The notes: a model not told the origin generated them from the sequence alone. 47,537 nt of DNA from Diplocarpon mali (GCA_024741835.1 JAENRP010000129.1:1-47537), one strand, 5' to 3'. Numbered from the stretch's first letter, positions 1-12,078 are shown. Translations and numbers: made by a program.

Positions 1-3000
1 CCACATTTTTTTTTTTTTTTGTATAGTCTAGGCCTCATTAACTCCTACAATATACTCTCTAGTATATGGCGCCTACGTCTCCCTTATATGGAGTTCAGCC
101 GCCCCGCAGTATACAAACGTGCGTTGTAGTACAAGAGTACCTCTGACTTAGCTATACTATAGCTTCTTATCCTTTATATAGTCGTATTATAGATTTCCTC
201 CTTGTATATGGCCTTCCTATAGGTTTCCTCTATATATATGTTCCTTTTATGGGTTTCCTCCCTTTATATAGCCTTCTTTTGTCGATTTTCGCTCCGGTAG
301 GCCCATATAACCCTTGTATTTCTCGAAAGCGGGTCCTGGCAGAGCTTTTGTAAGGGAATCTGCCATATTATCGTTTCCGGGTATATAAGCTACTATCATC
401 TTGCCTTTAGCTACTATATCGTCCCTTATATAGAAGTGTCGGACGTCGATATGCTTTGATTTTGCTGAAAATTTTCATTCCTTAGTAAGAGATCTTGCTC
501 CTTCGTTGTCGAGCTATAAACAAGGTAATCGATCGAGTTGTATATTGAGGTCGGCGAATAGCTTTAGCATCTAAGCTACCTCTCTCGAGCCGTCGGAAGC
601 CGCCATTATCTCGGCTTGTTCACTACTTAGAGAAGTAGATTTTTGCCTATTCGCAGCCCAGCTAACAACTCCTCTATTGTACTTAATAAGCCAGCCTTGG
701 AATGACTTCCTATCGTTCTCTATAGCCCAAGTGGCATCTGTATAAGCGTCGAATTGATTTGGTTCGCCTTTTCCATATGTAATTCCATCTTCGGCGGTCT
801 TTTGTAGGTATTGCAGGAGGGGTTTCGTAGCTTGGAGGTAATCTTGTAAAGGGGTTGCCATATGCTATGCCAATTGGCCGACAATATAGGAGATATCTGG
901 CCTTATAAGGTTCGAAGGGTATATAACGCTTCCTATAATCTGCTAGTAAAGTGAGATATCTTCAGGTTATAGTAGCTCGTTAGTATAAGCTTTATCTATA
1001 CCTAATTTCCTTAATACTATACCAGCTAAGGCTGGCAGGTTGTTCCCTTTGCAATTAGCCATTTCAAATCTATTAAGAATCTTCTTAATATAGTCTGTTT
1101 AGTGAATTCGTAGCGTTCTAGCCTTGCGATCTCGTTCAACTTGTATTCTAATGAAGGTGCTAATTGGCCCTAGGTCTTTTCCTTTCCAAGTATTGAGAAT
1201 CTTCTTTTTAAGGTAATCGCAATCTTGTTGTTTTCTAATAATTAGCATATCGTCCACAAAGACTAATACATACGCAGTTGTATTATTAGCTTGATTTTCC
1301 CATATAAACAGATTTGGATCTGCTTCAGCGCTTCGTAGGCCAGCCTTCTCCATTTCATCTTTGACTAGTAGCCACCATTCTCGAGGTGCTTGTTTTAGGC
1401 CGTATAATGACCTTAGAAGCTTGATATAGGCTTGTTTTCCTCGAAGTTGAGGGTATAATTCGTAGAATAGGTCGCATTCGTCGTCTGGTAGTGCCATATA
1501 CACGTCTTCAGCTAAGTACGCGTTTAAGAAGGCTGTATCGATGTCGATTTGCTCGATTTCTAGGTCTCTCGAGGCTGCAAAGGCGAGTAGAACTCGTAGA
1601 GTTGTATGCCTAATAACGCTAGCAAAAGTATCGAAGTAATCTACCTTATACTGTTGCTCATAGCCTTTTAGTACGATTCTAGCCTTCCTTCTTACTAATA
1701 CTCCATTTACAATCTTATTTCGCAGAACTAATCTCGATTTTATTAGCTTTCTCTCAATAGGAGGTTTACCTAATATTATTTTAAAGGTTCCTGCTGATTT
1801 TACAGCTTCGAATTCACTAAGTATTGCTTCTCTCCATTCTTTTGGATTCTGACTTAGCGCGTCATATACTGATATTACCTCTATAGGAATAGTTGGTTGA
1901 TTTCCTATAGAGGTCAACGCACTCTCTTGAGTATTAATCTCGCCAAATACTCGTTTTAGCTTCAGCTTCCTGCCATACCGTAAGGTAGGAGTCTCTATTT
2001 GCTTTAGAACGCGTTGATCAGACGCTTCAGGGATGTTTTCTATCACCCTTTGAGGTTTAGTACCTCTTACTTCAGCTTCATTGCTATAGATTTGCCTGTT
2101 TTCTAACGACTCTAACGTTACAGGTCTTTCAGTACCATATACTCTCTCAGTTTCATATACTGGCCTCTCTATAACTCTTACAAGAGGTCTTTCTATAATA
2201 TCTACTGGCCTTATAGGTCTTATTGAGCTCATAGCACCATATGCTAGCCTCCTATTCTGAGGTCTTTCCTGCAGTTGTACTTCTCTTACGTTATACATTG
2301 AGTATTCGTCAAATTTGACGTTAGCAGATATCAGTTCTTTTAGAGTCTCGACGTTTAATAGCTTATACGTCTTCGAGCTTGTCATACCTACGAGTATCCA
2401 AGCTCCTATTATAGTTCTTGACTCGAACTTACCTGGGCCATTTCCTCTATTATTTAATGGGAACGCCCTAGACCCAAATACTCTGATTTTTGAGAGATCT
2501 TCAATACGTTCTGAGTACGCCTCTAATGGAGTTAGGCCTTTCAGCTCTCCAAAAGGTAGAGCCTTTGTAGGCCTCCTATTCTTCAGCCTACAGGCCCATT
2601 CCACAGCGTAGCACCATATATAGCTGTTCATCTTGGCGTCGTACATACAAGAGCGAGCTATTTTCGTAATTTCGTACATCCAACGTTCGACGACGCCATT
2701 TAAACTATACTTATAAGCAGGTGAAGGTTCTAGGGTCATACCTCCTTCTAATAGCCATAGTAAGAATCTGCCTCCGAATTCTCCTATACCATTATCAGAC
2801 CTCCAGTATACTACTGAAGTAGAGTTCTCTATCTCTAGTTGCTTCTTTAGGTCTTTGATTTTTAGCTATATCTCGTCGGCGCTCTTATTCTTTAGTAGCC
2901 TTATCCAACAGCATCTGCAGGCGTCATCTACTACTAATAGGAAGTAGCGATACCCCCTAATTGATGGCGGTAGTGTTCCTGATATATCGGCGTAGAGTCT

Positions 3001-4870
3001 TCTATAGATCTTATCTGTTCTTGTGTCTGTTTTCTTATTAAATTGCTCCTTTATTCTGCCTGCTAAGCAGCTTTCGCAGTTTCTCTCCCCTTTAAGAGCG
3101 ATTCGAGCTTCCATATTCAGGCCATAGTTGTCGTCGACTAGCTTCTTTAACTCAGTATAGTTAAGGTGACCTAGTCTCCTATAGAGGAGCTCTGAATCCG
3201 TTTTATTTGAGTTTTGCGGTGTCGTCTCCATATTAATTAGTTCTAGAGGTTGCATAAGGCTAAGGTTCATAGCCTTTTCATCTGCTTCAGTTGCAGTAGC
3301 AGTATGCGATCGAGATAAAGTGAATAATCCACTAAGCTGTAGTGCAGTAAACACTATATCGTCGCCTCGATACCCTTTTGCCTCTTCTTTACTAAAGATC
3401 ATAGTAATATTATCGTCGCCGAGCTTCGAGACCGATATAAGTCGGGTATTGCCAAATGATGGAACGTACTATACGTTATATAGCGTCAGTTTATCGTTGA
3501 TGATACAGTCTCTATAGCCAATTGCTTCTGAGAGCGCGCCGTTTGCTGTTCTGACTTGCTTTGGGTTATTCCACTTCCTGATTTTAATAAAATCGTTCTG
3601 TACTCTAGAGAAGTGTCTTATAGCGCCGGAGTCTACTTTCTAAGAAGGCTGATCTGCCTTTGAGCTTAGAGCTGTCTCGATAGCTTCTATTGTCAAGGCA
3701 ACTTTACGTTTTAAGGAATAAGAGTAGACAGATGAGGTTGTATTGTCTTTAGCCATCTGAGCTCTGGCTTTATCTCCTCCTCTCTTCTTCGACTAGCACT
3801 CTGCTTTCCAATGGCCAGTTTTGCCGCAATTATGACATTTCCCTCCTCTTTCTCCCTTCTGTATTCCTCCTCGTTGTGTTCCTCCTCTTCCTCTATTACC
3901 TCTGCCTCTATATCTGCCTCTGCCTCTGTCTCTGCCTCTGCCGCTGTCTCTGCCGCGGCCTCCTCCTCCTGCGAGGTAGGCCTCAGCGATCAACGCAGCT
4001 GTTTGCGTAGCTACAGGCGCCACCTTTAGCTCTTATCTGTACGTCACTTCGTACTCTTGAATTGCGATGATTGTCTCTTGGAAGGTTGCAGGAGAGGTTT
4101 TGAGGTTGATTATGATTGAACTCCACATTCCAACTATTGGGAGACTGTTAAGCAACTGCTTCTTCATTTGGGTGTCGTTAGGAGGGTTGCTATAGCCTTG
4201 GAGGAGAGCTTGAATACTCTCGAGTCGTAGGACGTAGTCTTTGAACGACTTAGAGTAGGGAATATACTTGGCCTTATTGAACTGTTTGATCAAGTTCATA
4301 TGAGTTTCAGAGTTCTCGACAAGTTTGCTCTCTCCTGCTTTAAGAGCGTTCCAAAGAGCGTGAGCGTTATCGACCATAATCTGGGTGCGATACTTTCTAT
4401 TGAGGCTAGGGGTGAGGCCTTTAGCTATAGTAGCTATAGCCTCCTAGTTCTTCTTCTCCCATTTACCTTCAGATTTGGCAGATTTCGGAGGAACAGGGCC
4501 GATGGCCCATTGGAGACAGCCATTTATGGCTAAGTTTTGAATAGTGGCTGGTTCCCATTCCCAGTAGTTAGACCAATCGAGCTTGATCTTAGCGTCGTTG
4601 TTCTTAGTGGTCTTCTTAGTCATTTTTGTTGAGTTGGGGTTGTTAAAAAAAAGGGGTGAAAAAATAGGGGTAAAAAGGGGGAGAAGGTGTGTATGTGTAG
4701 GGGTATATGAAGAGGTGTTGTGTAGTTGTGTTTTGCTAAGAAGCAGGTTCAAGATTGGAGAGATTGATTGAGTTAATCGATTCTAGGAATTGCTACTATG
4801 ATAGAATCGAAAGGTGTAGATTCTAGTTCTAGAGAGCTGAAGTAGTATATATACAAGGTAGGCTTACCAA
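1..4870 (-). mobile_element. Degenerate Ty1/copia LTR retrotransposon
   Basis: A minus-strand retroelement fills the left edge. Its coding part runs from an ATG at 4623 down to about position 250 in the Copia order: gag with a CCHC zinc knuckle, protease, integrase, reverse transcriptase, RNase H. That order (integrase before RT) separates Copia from Gypsy. Downstream of the coding part, the element-sense strand has several purine-rich AGGAAA-type tracts (about 180-270) that could be polypurine tracts, and a T-run at 6-20. No matching LTR pair can be delimited: the 3' end is probably cut by the window edge, and the right boundary near 4780-4870 is a guess from the change in base composition and a 12-bp inverted repeat there. 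Base composition is TpA-rich, unlike the GC-rich genes that follow. Confidence 0.85.
250..4623 (-). pseudogene. Copia gag-pol polyprotein, nonsense-riddled
   Basis: One reading frame carries the whole polyprotein without a frameshift. It is interrupted only by stops at about 4444, 4033, 3793, 3640, 3469, 2866, 1099, 967, 865, 571, 514 and 475 (mostly TAG, some TAA, one TGA). Visible landmarks are the zinc knuckle CHNCGKTGHWKAEC (about 3796-3840), the protease DSG (3625-3633), the pre-integrase H..C..C region and integrase core (about 3260-2600), the RT motifs YGLKQAPREWW (about 1370-1400) and FVDDM (about 1245-1262), and the Copia RNase H ending in an ADSLTKALPG motif (about 330-370). Stops at positions expected to be Gln or Trp, with no indels, fit C-to-T mutation of CAG, CAA or TGG codons, which is the signature of RIP. 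The element cannot make its proteins. A Copia assignment is secure; the exact C-terminus is not. Confidence 0.88.
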
Positions 4871-4914
4871 GCCTTAGCCTCCGCTCCGTGCGGTAATCTC
4901 CGTACCTTGTATAT
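4849..4914. repeat. 12-bp inverted repeat at element edge
   Basis: ATATACAAGGTA (4849-4860) is the exact reverse complement of TACCTTGTATAT (4903-4914). Just inside the left arm, GGCTT-ACC-AAGCC (4861-4873) is itself a small palindrome. The structure lies where the AT-rich retroelement gives way to GC-rich DNA. It could be part of an LTR, a hairpin or a remnant of another insertion; nothing in the sequence decides. Confidence 0.45.
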
Positions 4915-6119
4915 TTCTAACAGAGTCGTAGTTTAGCAGCATCCGTGCCACGCGATGTAGATACTCTCGCCAGCGCGGCAAGCGCACCGACGTTTTGGAT
5001 GAGTTTCCTCGCCAGGGGAATCGCCCTCGCCTCAGGAGGGGTGGGGAGATCTTTTGGAATAGCCCCTCTTCCCTGATACCGATGCCCTGTCCGAGGAGAA
5101 AAGCAAGCACCCTCAACAGGTGTGCAGCGTCTGAAGAGCCGAGTTGCAAGTTGCACGCCACCTCTGGCGCTGGCCTGGTCTCGGCAGAGAGGGAGTTGCG
5201 ACGCAGGAAAGCCCGCTGAGTCCAGAGCGTGTCCGGTACGGGTCTGTTTTGAAATCTACATCCTTGGAAACCTGTCGATTGCCACAAAAGAGAGCTGCAC
5301 ATTCTCTATCTCTGTCTCCGTAACCCCTCGCATACCGGGATGCACACCTAGACCCCCCGCGTCACGTCAAGTGCCAACTGGCCGACGAGACGGCCTTTTC
5401 ATAGATCGTGGCGGGTTCTGACCCGCCTGAGCACTGCGGTTCGGAGGCCAGGCGAACCACCTCGCCAGGGCTCCGAGGAGAGGCATCGCTCGACTTGTAT
5501 ACTCGGGCGAAGGCCTCGAGCGGTTTTCTGTGAGAGCTAGGGTGCACCAGCCAGAGGCGCATGCAAGCTGTCGTGTGCCACCTTGGGGTGTCTTTCCAAG
5601 GGGTTTGATTCCCTCTTGTTGTGCTACTGGAGAGTGCAAGGCGCAGCTGCTGAGCGGGCTGTAAAGGAGATCCTTACCACTCGCGCTCGGGTGAGGGGTG
5701 TTTTCTAGTTGGGTTTAGTAGTTACGTATAATTGCCTAGCTGTGTCTGTCTACGGACCCCTCGGGGAGTGACTGGGCTATGCCCGGGGACGCAAGTCAGT
5801 GCGGCGGCTGCGACAACTGCTACTACCATCACTTCTCCCGAGAAAGGTTGGAAACGTTGCGACTTGCTCGGAAAGTTGGTGAGATTTTCGACCGAAACAA
5901 GCTCTGGGGATCGCTTAGGAGCTGCAATCGCGCCTCTATCTGGACTGCCGAGCTTGATCTACCGCTACGAGATAGACAGGAATACCCATCGGATGAACTC
6001 TGCATCACACGCACCGTCTCCGCGGAGAAGGACGCATCCACCCACTTTCTTCTTCTTTCTTTCTCGTCTCAGGAGACCGCCCGGGCCTATCCACCGTGAC
6101 CGCCCCTGCCCGCGCCCCA
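4915..6119. other. GC-rich stretch without a supported gene
   Basis: Several overlapping short ORFs occur on both strands, but none shows a recognisable motif, splice structure or consistent start. The last 100-200 bases before 6120 probably hold the 3' untranslated region of the cyclase gene, which ends at 6120 on the minus strand and is followed by CT-rich sequence at 6048-6066. Confidence 0.5.
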
Positions 6120-7758
6120 TCACGCCTCGACACTCGCCGTGGCCGGTCCCTTGACCGCACCATTGCCGACGCGGTCCTGCTCCGTCGCGACGCCGTTCGG
6201 CTTGTGACTCCCGTTGGCGAACCCGTTCGACTTCGCGTGGCCGTTGACGCCGTTGCTGCCATTGGCGCCTTTCGCGCCATTCAGACTCCTGGCCGCGGCC
6301 TCGACCTTACGCTCCTCCACGGCCTGGGGGTTCTCCGTGTAGCCCGTGTCGGAGGCGTCGACGTAGGCGTCGACGCCCTCGCCGTTCCGGGGGTACTCCT
6401 TCATGAGCTCCTTGTGCCGGCGCAGGGCCGCGTTCATCTCGGCGGCCGAGACGTCGTTGAGGAAGACGCAGCTGCCGATGGGGCTGGGGACGGCGGCGCG
6501 CAGCAGGCCGTCGCGGGTCTTGAGGATGGCGGCCGTGGCCCGGGCCAAGACGTCCTCGTCGAACTGGTGGTGGTCCATGGACAGGCCGGCGCGCGAGAAC
6601 AGGCTCAGCAGGCGGCGGTGCTCGGCGTCGCTGAGCAGCTGGCGGCTGTTGGCCAGCGTCGCCGAGTAAGCCATGTCGATAGAGATGGCGTGGCCGTGCC
6701 GCAGCGGCGTCGCGGGGACGAGCTCGTGCAGCGGCGACCAGGTGTGCCCGTAGGCGATGACCCGGTCGAGCCCGATCTCGTGGAGGTTGGGCGTCTCGAG
6801 GCGCAGCATCTCCAGGATACCGTCGCGGTTGATGCGGTCCGCCGCGGCGACGAGCTCCGGCGCGGAGCCGTCGGCGCGGCCGAAGGACTGGTCGATGAGG
6901 TCCTCGCAGTACCGGTCGAGGAGGTCGAAGGTGGCCCGGTGCGAGCACGTCGAGATCTTGATCAGCTCGGCGAAGCCGTTGCGGATCTGGGCCGTGGCCA
7001 GCGTGCGCAAGAAGGTGAAGTCGAGGAACGTGTGGATGGGGGCGTGGTAGGCGCCGAGCCGGTTCTTGTAGTTCCCATAGTTGACGGCGACCTTGATCGA
7101 GACCGAGGCGTCGATGAGGCCGATGACCGTCGTGGGGATGCGGATGAAGTTGGTGTTGCGTCGGTAGGCCGCACACGCGAATCTGGCGCCGGCACATGCA
7201 CGTCAGCATCACCGCTCACACTCTTGCTCGTGACCAGCCTCCTCCTCCCCTCCTTCGTCACGGGGAGAGCGCGTGACTTACCCGGCGACATCCGTCACGA
7301 GACCTCCGCCCACCACGAGAACGGGCTCCTGCACGAGTTCGTCAGCGCGAGGTCAGCTGACGACGGGGGGGGGGGATGGTGAGGGAGGGAGATGGGCAGG
7401 CCAGAAGACACACTTTGCGGATGATGCCAAAGTCGTTCATGGAGTCGACGATGCTCAGCAGGGTCGGCATGGTCTTGACCTTCTCGCCGATCTTGGTGCG
7501 GTGCACCTTCAGCTCGAGGCCGTGGTGCGCAAAGTACCTCTCCATCTCGGCGCCGTAGACGTTGTAGATGTTCTGGTCGGTGACGGCCAGGCACCGCCCC
7601 CATTTGCGGTAGCAGTCGGCCAGGTTGGCGTTGGCGACGTCGAAGACGCCGTCGATGAAGGTGAAGTCGTACTCGATCTTCTCGTAGCCGGTGACGTGGA
7701 AGCCATCGTGCCCGGAGGCGGACTTGGTCGCGGAGACGCTGGCTTTGAAGTCGGACAT
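6120..7758 (-). CDS. Demethyl-4-deoxygadusol synthase-like sugar-phosphate cyclase
   Basis: Three exons can be read: 7758-7414, 7328-7282 and 7182-6120 (1,455 nt, 484 residues). The introns are GTGTGT..GCAG (7413-7329) and GTAAGT..CCAG (7281-7183). The protein belongs to the dehydroquinate synthase-like superfamily. It has the NAD-binding GGGLVTDVAG (about 122-131), then FACAAYRRNTNFIRIPTT and IGLIDASVSIKVAVN, which are typical of demethyl-4-deoxygadusol synthases and not of true dehydroquinate synthase. Likely zinc ligands are Glu203 in AELIKI, His277 in AYGHTWSP and His293 in HGHA. The family cyclises sedoheptulose 7-phosphate to demethyl-4-deoxygadusol, the first step of mycosporine synthesis. 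After GEGVDAYVD the protein ends in an odd Asn-Gly-rich tail of about 60 residues. The divergent methyltransferase and the ATP-grasp gene supply the next two pathway steps. The related 2-epi-5-epi-valiolone synthase is the main alternative. Confidence 0.9.
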
Positions 7759-7882
7759 GGTGGCGGTTGGTCGGTGTTGGGCTGGAAGATGGGAGGAGAA
7801 TGAGAGGCGCAGGTGTCTACCAGAATGGGTGGTACTTGTACAAGAACCAAAAGCAAAGGGAGGCAGCGGTACATCCCCTCAT

Positions 7883-7913
7883 CCTGGGGTCCTGGGGTCC
7901 TGGGGTCCTGGGG
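7883..7913. repeat. CCTGGGGT tandem repeat, nearly 4 copies
   Basis: Three perfect copies of CCTGGGGT plus a 7-base fourth copy lie about 125 bp upstream of the cyclase start codon, in its presumed promoter region. It may be a simple slippage product or a cluster of binding sites. Confidence 0.8.
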
Positions 7914-8954
7914 CCGGAGATGTGACCATGTCTCACGGCCAACGTCTGCTTCGACATTGTCGCCGGCCAGACAAAAACACCATCTCAAGTCGACCTCACC
8001 CACCTCTATTGGCACCTTGCCAACCCACCCGGAACCTAGTCTTGCACACACGCTAATGTGGTGTTGGTCTGGCCGGTGACGAAGTAGAGTCGACGGCACT
8101 GTCCTCGTACATCTAGTGGATGAGCTTCACGGTGCATCGCATCGTACCTTGCACGACTTCTTCTCTGCGGTACGCCTGCCGGCCGAGGGGTGTTTTTGTT
8201 TTGATTCTTATTTTGATTTTTTGATTTTTTTTGGCTCTCCTTTCCTCGCCTCTCTCCATCCCCCTCCTTTCCCTTGTCGCCCTCGTCGATGCAAGGAGTC
8301 TCCACCAGCCGTCGAGCCTCCGCCTCGGCACGCTCGCCGGATGGACAGCAATTGGTTGTCCACCGCATCTAAAGCTGCGATCCGCCCGCCAGGTGGTGAG
8401 ATGTCGCGAGACTAAGGATGCTCGAGCATCATCAAGATGTCGTCATCTCGCGATGCCAGGGAGCGTAGGGGAGAGTGGCGTAGGGGAGAGGAGCTGATAT
8501 TACATTGACCATATCAGAACAGGCTCGCGAGAGGATAATCCACAGTAAGCTCACGAGCTCATGACAAGCCCAGCAGCCGGGGACCCAGGGGCAAAAGAAA
8601 AGAAAAAGAAAAAAAAGGGTCCCTCAGGGCGGGCGGGCAACTGACGTTGACGCCGGCCCCGACTCGGAGCTGCAACCTCGCGCATCCTCTGCTGGAGATC
8701 TCTGAGCGGGTTGGTCGTGGTCGTCGCACCGTCGAGGGGATCGATGACACCATCAGTCGTGCGACGAGCGACGAGCCGGAAGCTCCGCGTCGGTGATCCC
8801 AAGGCGTGAGGCCGCCAGGCACGCACGCGTGTCTATCGTGGAGGTACCTGGACCTGTTCAGAGTCCCTGTACGCTGCGGTGGCGTGGATCCCGAGGCGGG
8901 ATGAGATGGGATGGGATGGCTGGGAGGGATCGGGGGGGTGATGGGTTATGGCAG

Positions 8955-9210
8955 GGTGCTGTGGAATGTGTGGAATGTGTGGACTGTGTGGAATGTATGT
9001 GTATGTATAGTGTACATGTATATTATATACATGTATATGTACGTGTATATAATATACATGCATACACATAGTATACATATATATGTATACATGAGTACAT
9101 GTACATATATACATGAGTACATGTACATATACACATGAGTACATGTACATATATACATGAGCACATGTACATATACATGTGTACATGTGTACATGTACAC
9201 ATACACATAT
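8955..9210. repeat. Microsatellite block with 22-bp minisatellite
   Basis: The block opens with copies of a TGTGTGGAA-like 9-mer (about 8958-8996), passes through TA/CA-rich sequence, and then has four consecutive 22-bp units (9087-9108, 9109-9130, 9131-9152, 9153-9174) built around ATGAGTACATGTACATAT. Units 1 and 2 are identical; units 3 and 4 differ by one base each. The core ACATGTAC-type words are partly self-complementary. ORFs across this block are composition artefacts. Confidence 0.85.
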
Positions 9211-11556
9211 AAGCACATATATAATACGCTCCCTCGTGCAGTAGCCAATTCAAAGCCATGACAGTTGCAACCAGTATCCCGTCACTGACAAGGGGAGCGA
9301 GAAAGAAAGAGAACCTCGCTTCCCAAGGGCCCAAAGTGTCACATGTGCCTCCCGCCGGAACAGCACAGAGTTGGCTTTAGCTATACAGAAGTGCGGCGGT
9401 GAAGTGTCACCCCTCGCCGGGCAAGGGGGGAGCCAGGCCTGAGACTGGGTGAGAAGTACTACAAGGCTTGTCCTGCATAGCGGTTAGGGAATATCGGTAT
9501 TCGGGTCAGACTTTCGACACGCTTGACTGCCACCCGGCTTACTCGACATCGGCGTCGCAGCGATAGGCTCGGTCTCGAAAGTCTATGCGAAGATGGACTC
9601 CCAGACCAGGAGCTTTCAGATAGCATCGTTCCGCTACTGGTTGGCAGCCTGCTGCTGGCTCTCCGTAAGTTCGGCTATGATCATTCGATGTGCTCCTCGC
9701 GAGATATGTAAGCGTGGCTCCGAGATGATCTGCGGTTTTGATTCGTGGGCTGCATTACGGATCTGGTGGAATGCTGCATCGGTGTCGAGAGCGGCTTAAA
9801 GACATGCTACGCGATGGGGGTTGGAGTCGATCCTCTTCCATGGACTGGAGATAGTTATATTTAGCTGGCCTAGGATTAGCCAGTCGTATCGCACGCTACT
9901 GTAGGAGGGTCAGCATCAGCATCAGCAATTTCGAGCCCGAGGCGGGTACAAAGGTACACGGGGTAAGAAGCAGAGTCCTCGAGAAGATCAGGGGGTACCG
10001 GCCAAGCCACACCACAGCCACGCATCAGATGCACACGGTACGCAGTGTCTGTTTCTCATGATGTAAACAAAGAATCCTGGAACCCACCGCCGCGATCCAC
10101 AACGCGTCCCTCCCTCTCCTCTTCCCACCGGCTCGTATTCAGTCCCAGACACGAATAGTCCGCCGAGGAGAGTGGGGACCCAGAAACCTACCCACCTATG
10201 CGACACATAGGAATCGCAGAGAAAAGAAGCAGAGCATTTACCAGAAAACGACCAGCACTCAGGATAGCCCCGATACCCACTCGGGGATAGCCCGTGTCTG
10301 CGGAGAGAAGAAAAAGAGAAACCGACGCCGTCCCGTCCCGCCCCGGGAGATCGACCAGATCTGCGATCTGGATGGCTAGATCCGCAGCGACGATGGAAGA
10401 TGGACCCAGGTGGGGGCCCCGCCGTCGGGAGCCTTTCGAGGAAAATACCAACAGCCCGACGGCAGCGTGTGCTGAGGTAGCACGCTCGGCCTCCAGAGAG
10501 AGCTGTGGAGGGACAGCGGCTGCCCACGTCATGTGACGTGCCTGTCAACCCAGAGGGAGGGGGAAGTGGGGGGGAGAAGAGGCTGAGCTCGGCCGGGCGG
10601 TACGACGGGTTGTGTGATGCGGAGACGCGGCTTCAATCCTGACCCGACGGTTCTCCGGCCTGACGCCCTGCACTGGGCTCTGCCCGTGAATCCCGCGCCC
10701 CGAATACGGCAAAAGCATGCCGTCGGCGCGGCGCCTCGGGTCGGGAGCGTCGTCCCCCCCCTTTCCTTCGCGGGCGGCGGACGTGGGCATGTCTACTCCG
10801 TAGCCTTTGCCTGACTCCAAGATCACCTCGCCCCAGATATCACAGGTCTGCATTGGCAGCCCGCTGAGGGGAGGGCGTGTGGAGAGAGGTGTAGCGCTTC
10901 GGTGTCATCTCTGGTCTCTGTACAGGGGTCGGCTCGGTAAGGCGGACTGGAGAGAGGAATATACCGAAGGACGTTGGGATAGCGGAAATCGATGATATCA
11001 GCATCCTGCTATGGTCCAGCGGGTGCGTGCTGTCCCTGGTCTCTGGCAGGGATCTAGGGCTTGGTCGAAATAGTACGAGCAGCAGTAGTAATAGACATAT
11101 TAGTATTAGCAGCAGCAGCAGCAGTGGTAGTGGCAGTAGGAGTCCTCGCAAAAAGCCCTGTACTGAAACATATTGTAGGAATATAATGATTGTAGGTCAC
11201 GTGGAGGATCACATGCAAAGCCTTCGCATAGGCAGCATTACTTTACTCTAGATCTCCCCCTCCTCTTGTAATAATCATCAACAACAAATACAACCAACAA
11301 CAGATTCGATTCTCTCTTCCCTTCCAGTGTGCATATCTTGTGAAACCAACACATATATCTGTCAGACGACCAATTACTATTATCTAATAAACTAGTCCCT
11401 GGCGTATCAAGAGCTCTATGCTTCTTGGGCAGACTTCTAACTAGCTGTGTGAGCTTCGTCTCAAGTGCTTTGAATATTCATCATACGGTGAATCTTGTAC
11501 AGCACTGGGTCAGAGGCAGATTAGAGATATTGCTTGATCAGGTTGAAGCTAGTCCT

Positions 11557-11657
11557 CCTGTTGACCAGGGACAACATAACTGCTGTACCACGGTATTTAT
11601 ATCGCTTAATAGGCTAAGACCCCCCCTTGTCGACTAGGGACGACACTTAACCGCTGT
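11557..11657 (+). repeat. Diverged direct repeat pair
   Basis: The stretch at about 11557-11587 (GTTGACCAGGGACAACATAA core) recurs at about 11625-11657 (GTCGACTAGGGACGACACTTAA core), a spacing of about 68 bp. Most differences are C/T or G/A. A TATTTATA box-like sequence sits between the copies. Confidence 0.5.
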
Positions 11658-12078
11658 GCTTCTGTAGATGGAGTTGAAGCCGAGCGGGGCCTGCTAGTCT
11701 TAAATCAGGTAATGCTGACATTCCATCGATTCTATATGAATTCCGTCGTAGCCAGGTCGTCGGCGCATCACTACCCCTTCGAGTTAGAAGCTCCCTACTC
11801 GCGCTCGCAATTGACAGGTAACAATCACCATACCTCACCGCTGCACCCCCCGTCGGCGGTGCCTGGCCCGCCGACGCAAACATCATGACGCTCTCGACTT
11901 CCTGCGGCCGGCATGACACCGTGCTTCATGTATGTGCTGGTTACACGTTCTGGCGATGCACACGAATACGAGGATCGCTGGGGAAAGCTGCGCGGGACGA
12001 GACGAGGCGATGGGCTTCTGGACAGCTGTATCCCCCCATCTCTGCTGCCCAGCCGTCGACGACACCCGCGTGCCCAAC

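Larger units (their letters stand above)
7759..12078. other. 4.3-kb intergenic gap in the mycosporine gene set
   Basis: No gene is supported between the divergent cyclase and methyltransferase. The gap holds an 8-bp tandem repeat (7883-7913), TTGATTTT-type AT tracts (8195-8230), a block of short tandem repeats (8955-9210), an AGC/AGT-rich tract (11076-11140) and a diverged direct repeat (11557-11657). Both promoters must lie here. Short ORFs at 9523-9799 and 9988-10548 have no recognisable features. Confidence 0.55.

Noticed and set aside
6096..7382. 428-codon plus-strand ORF opposite the cyclase gene
   Set aside because: It is antisense to a GC-rich exon with clear homology on the other strand; its Val/Gly/Arg-rich composition is typical of a shadow frame.
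8833..9334. Tyr/Met/Cys-rich ORFs over the microsatellite
   Set aside because: They are translations of tandem TGTACATG-type repeats, not genes.
9523..9799. Possible coding fragment between the cyclase and the methyltransferase
   Set aside because: A minus-strand stretch near 9650-9800 reads like protein for about 50 residues but then hits stops, and no family was recognised.
9988..10548. 186-codon minus-strand ORF
   Set aside because: No family pattern, no splice context, and a competing ORF on the same DNA.
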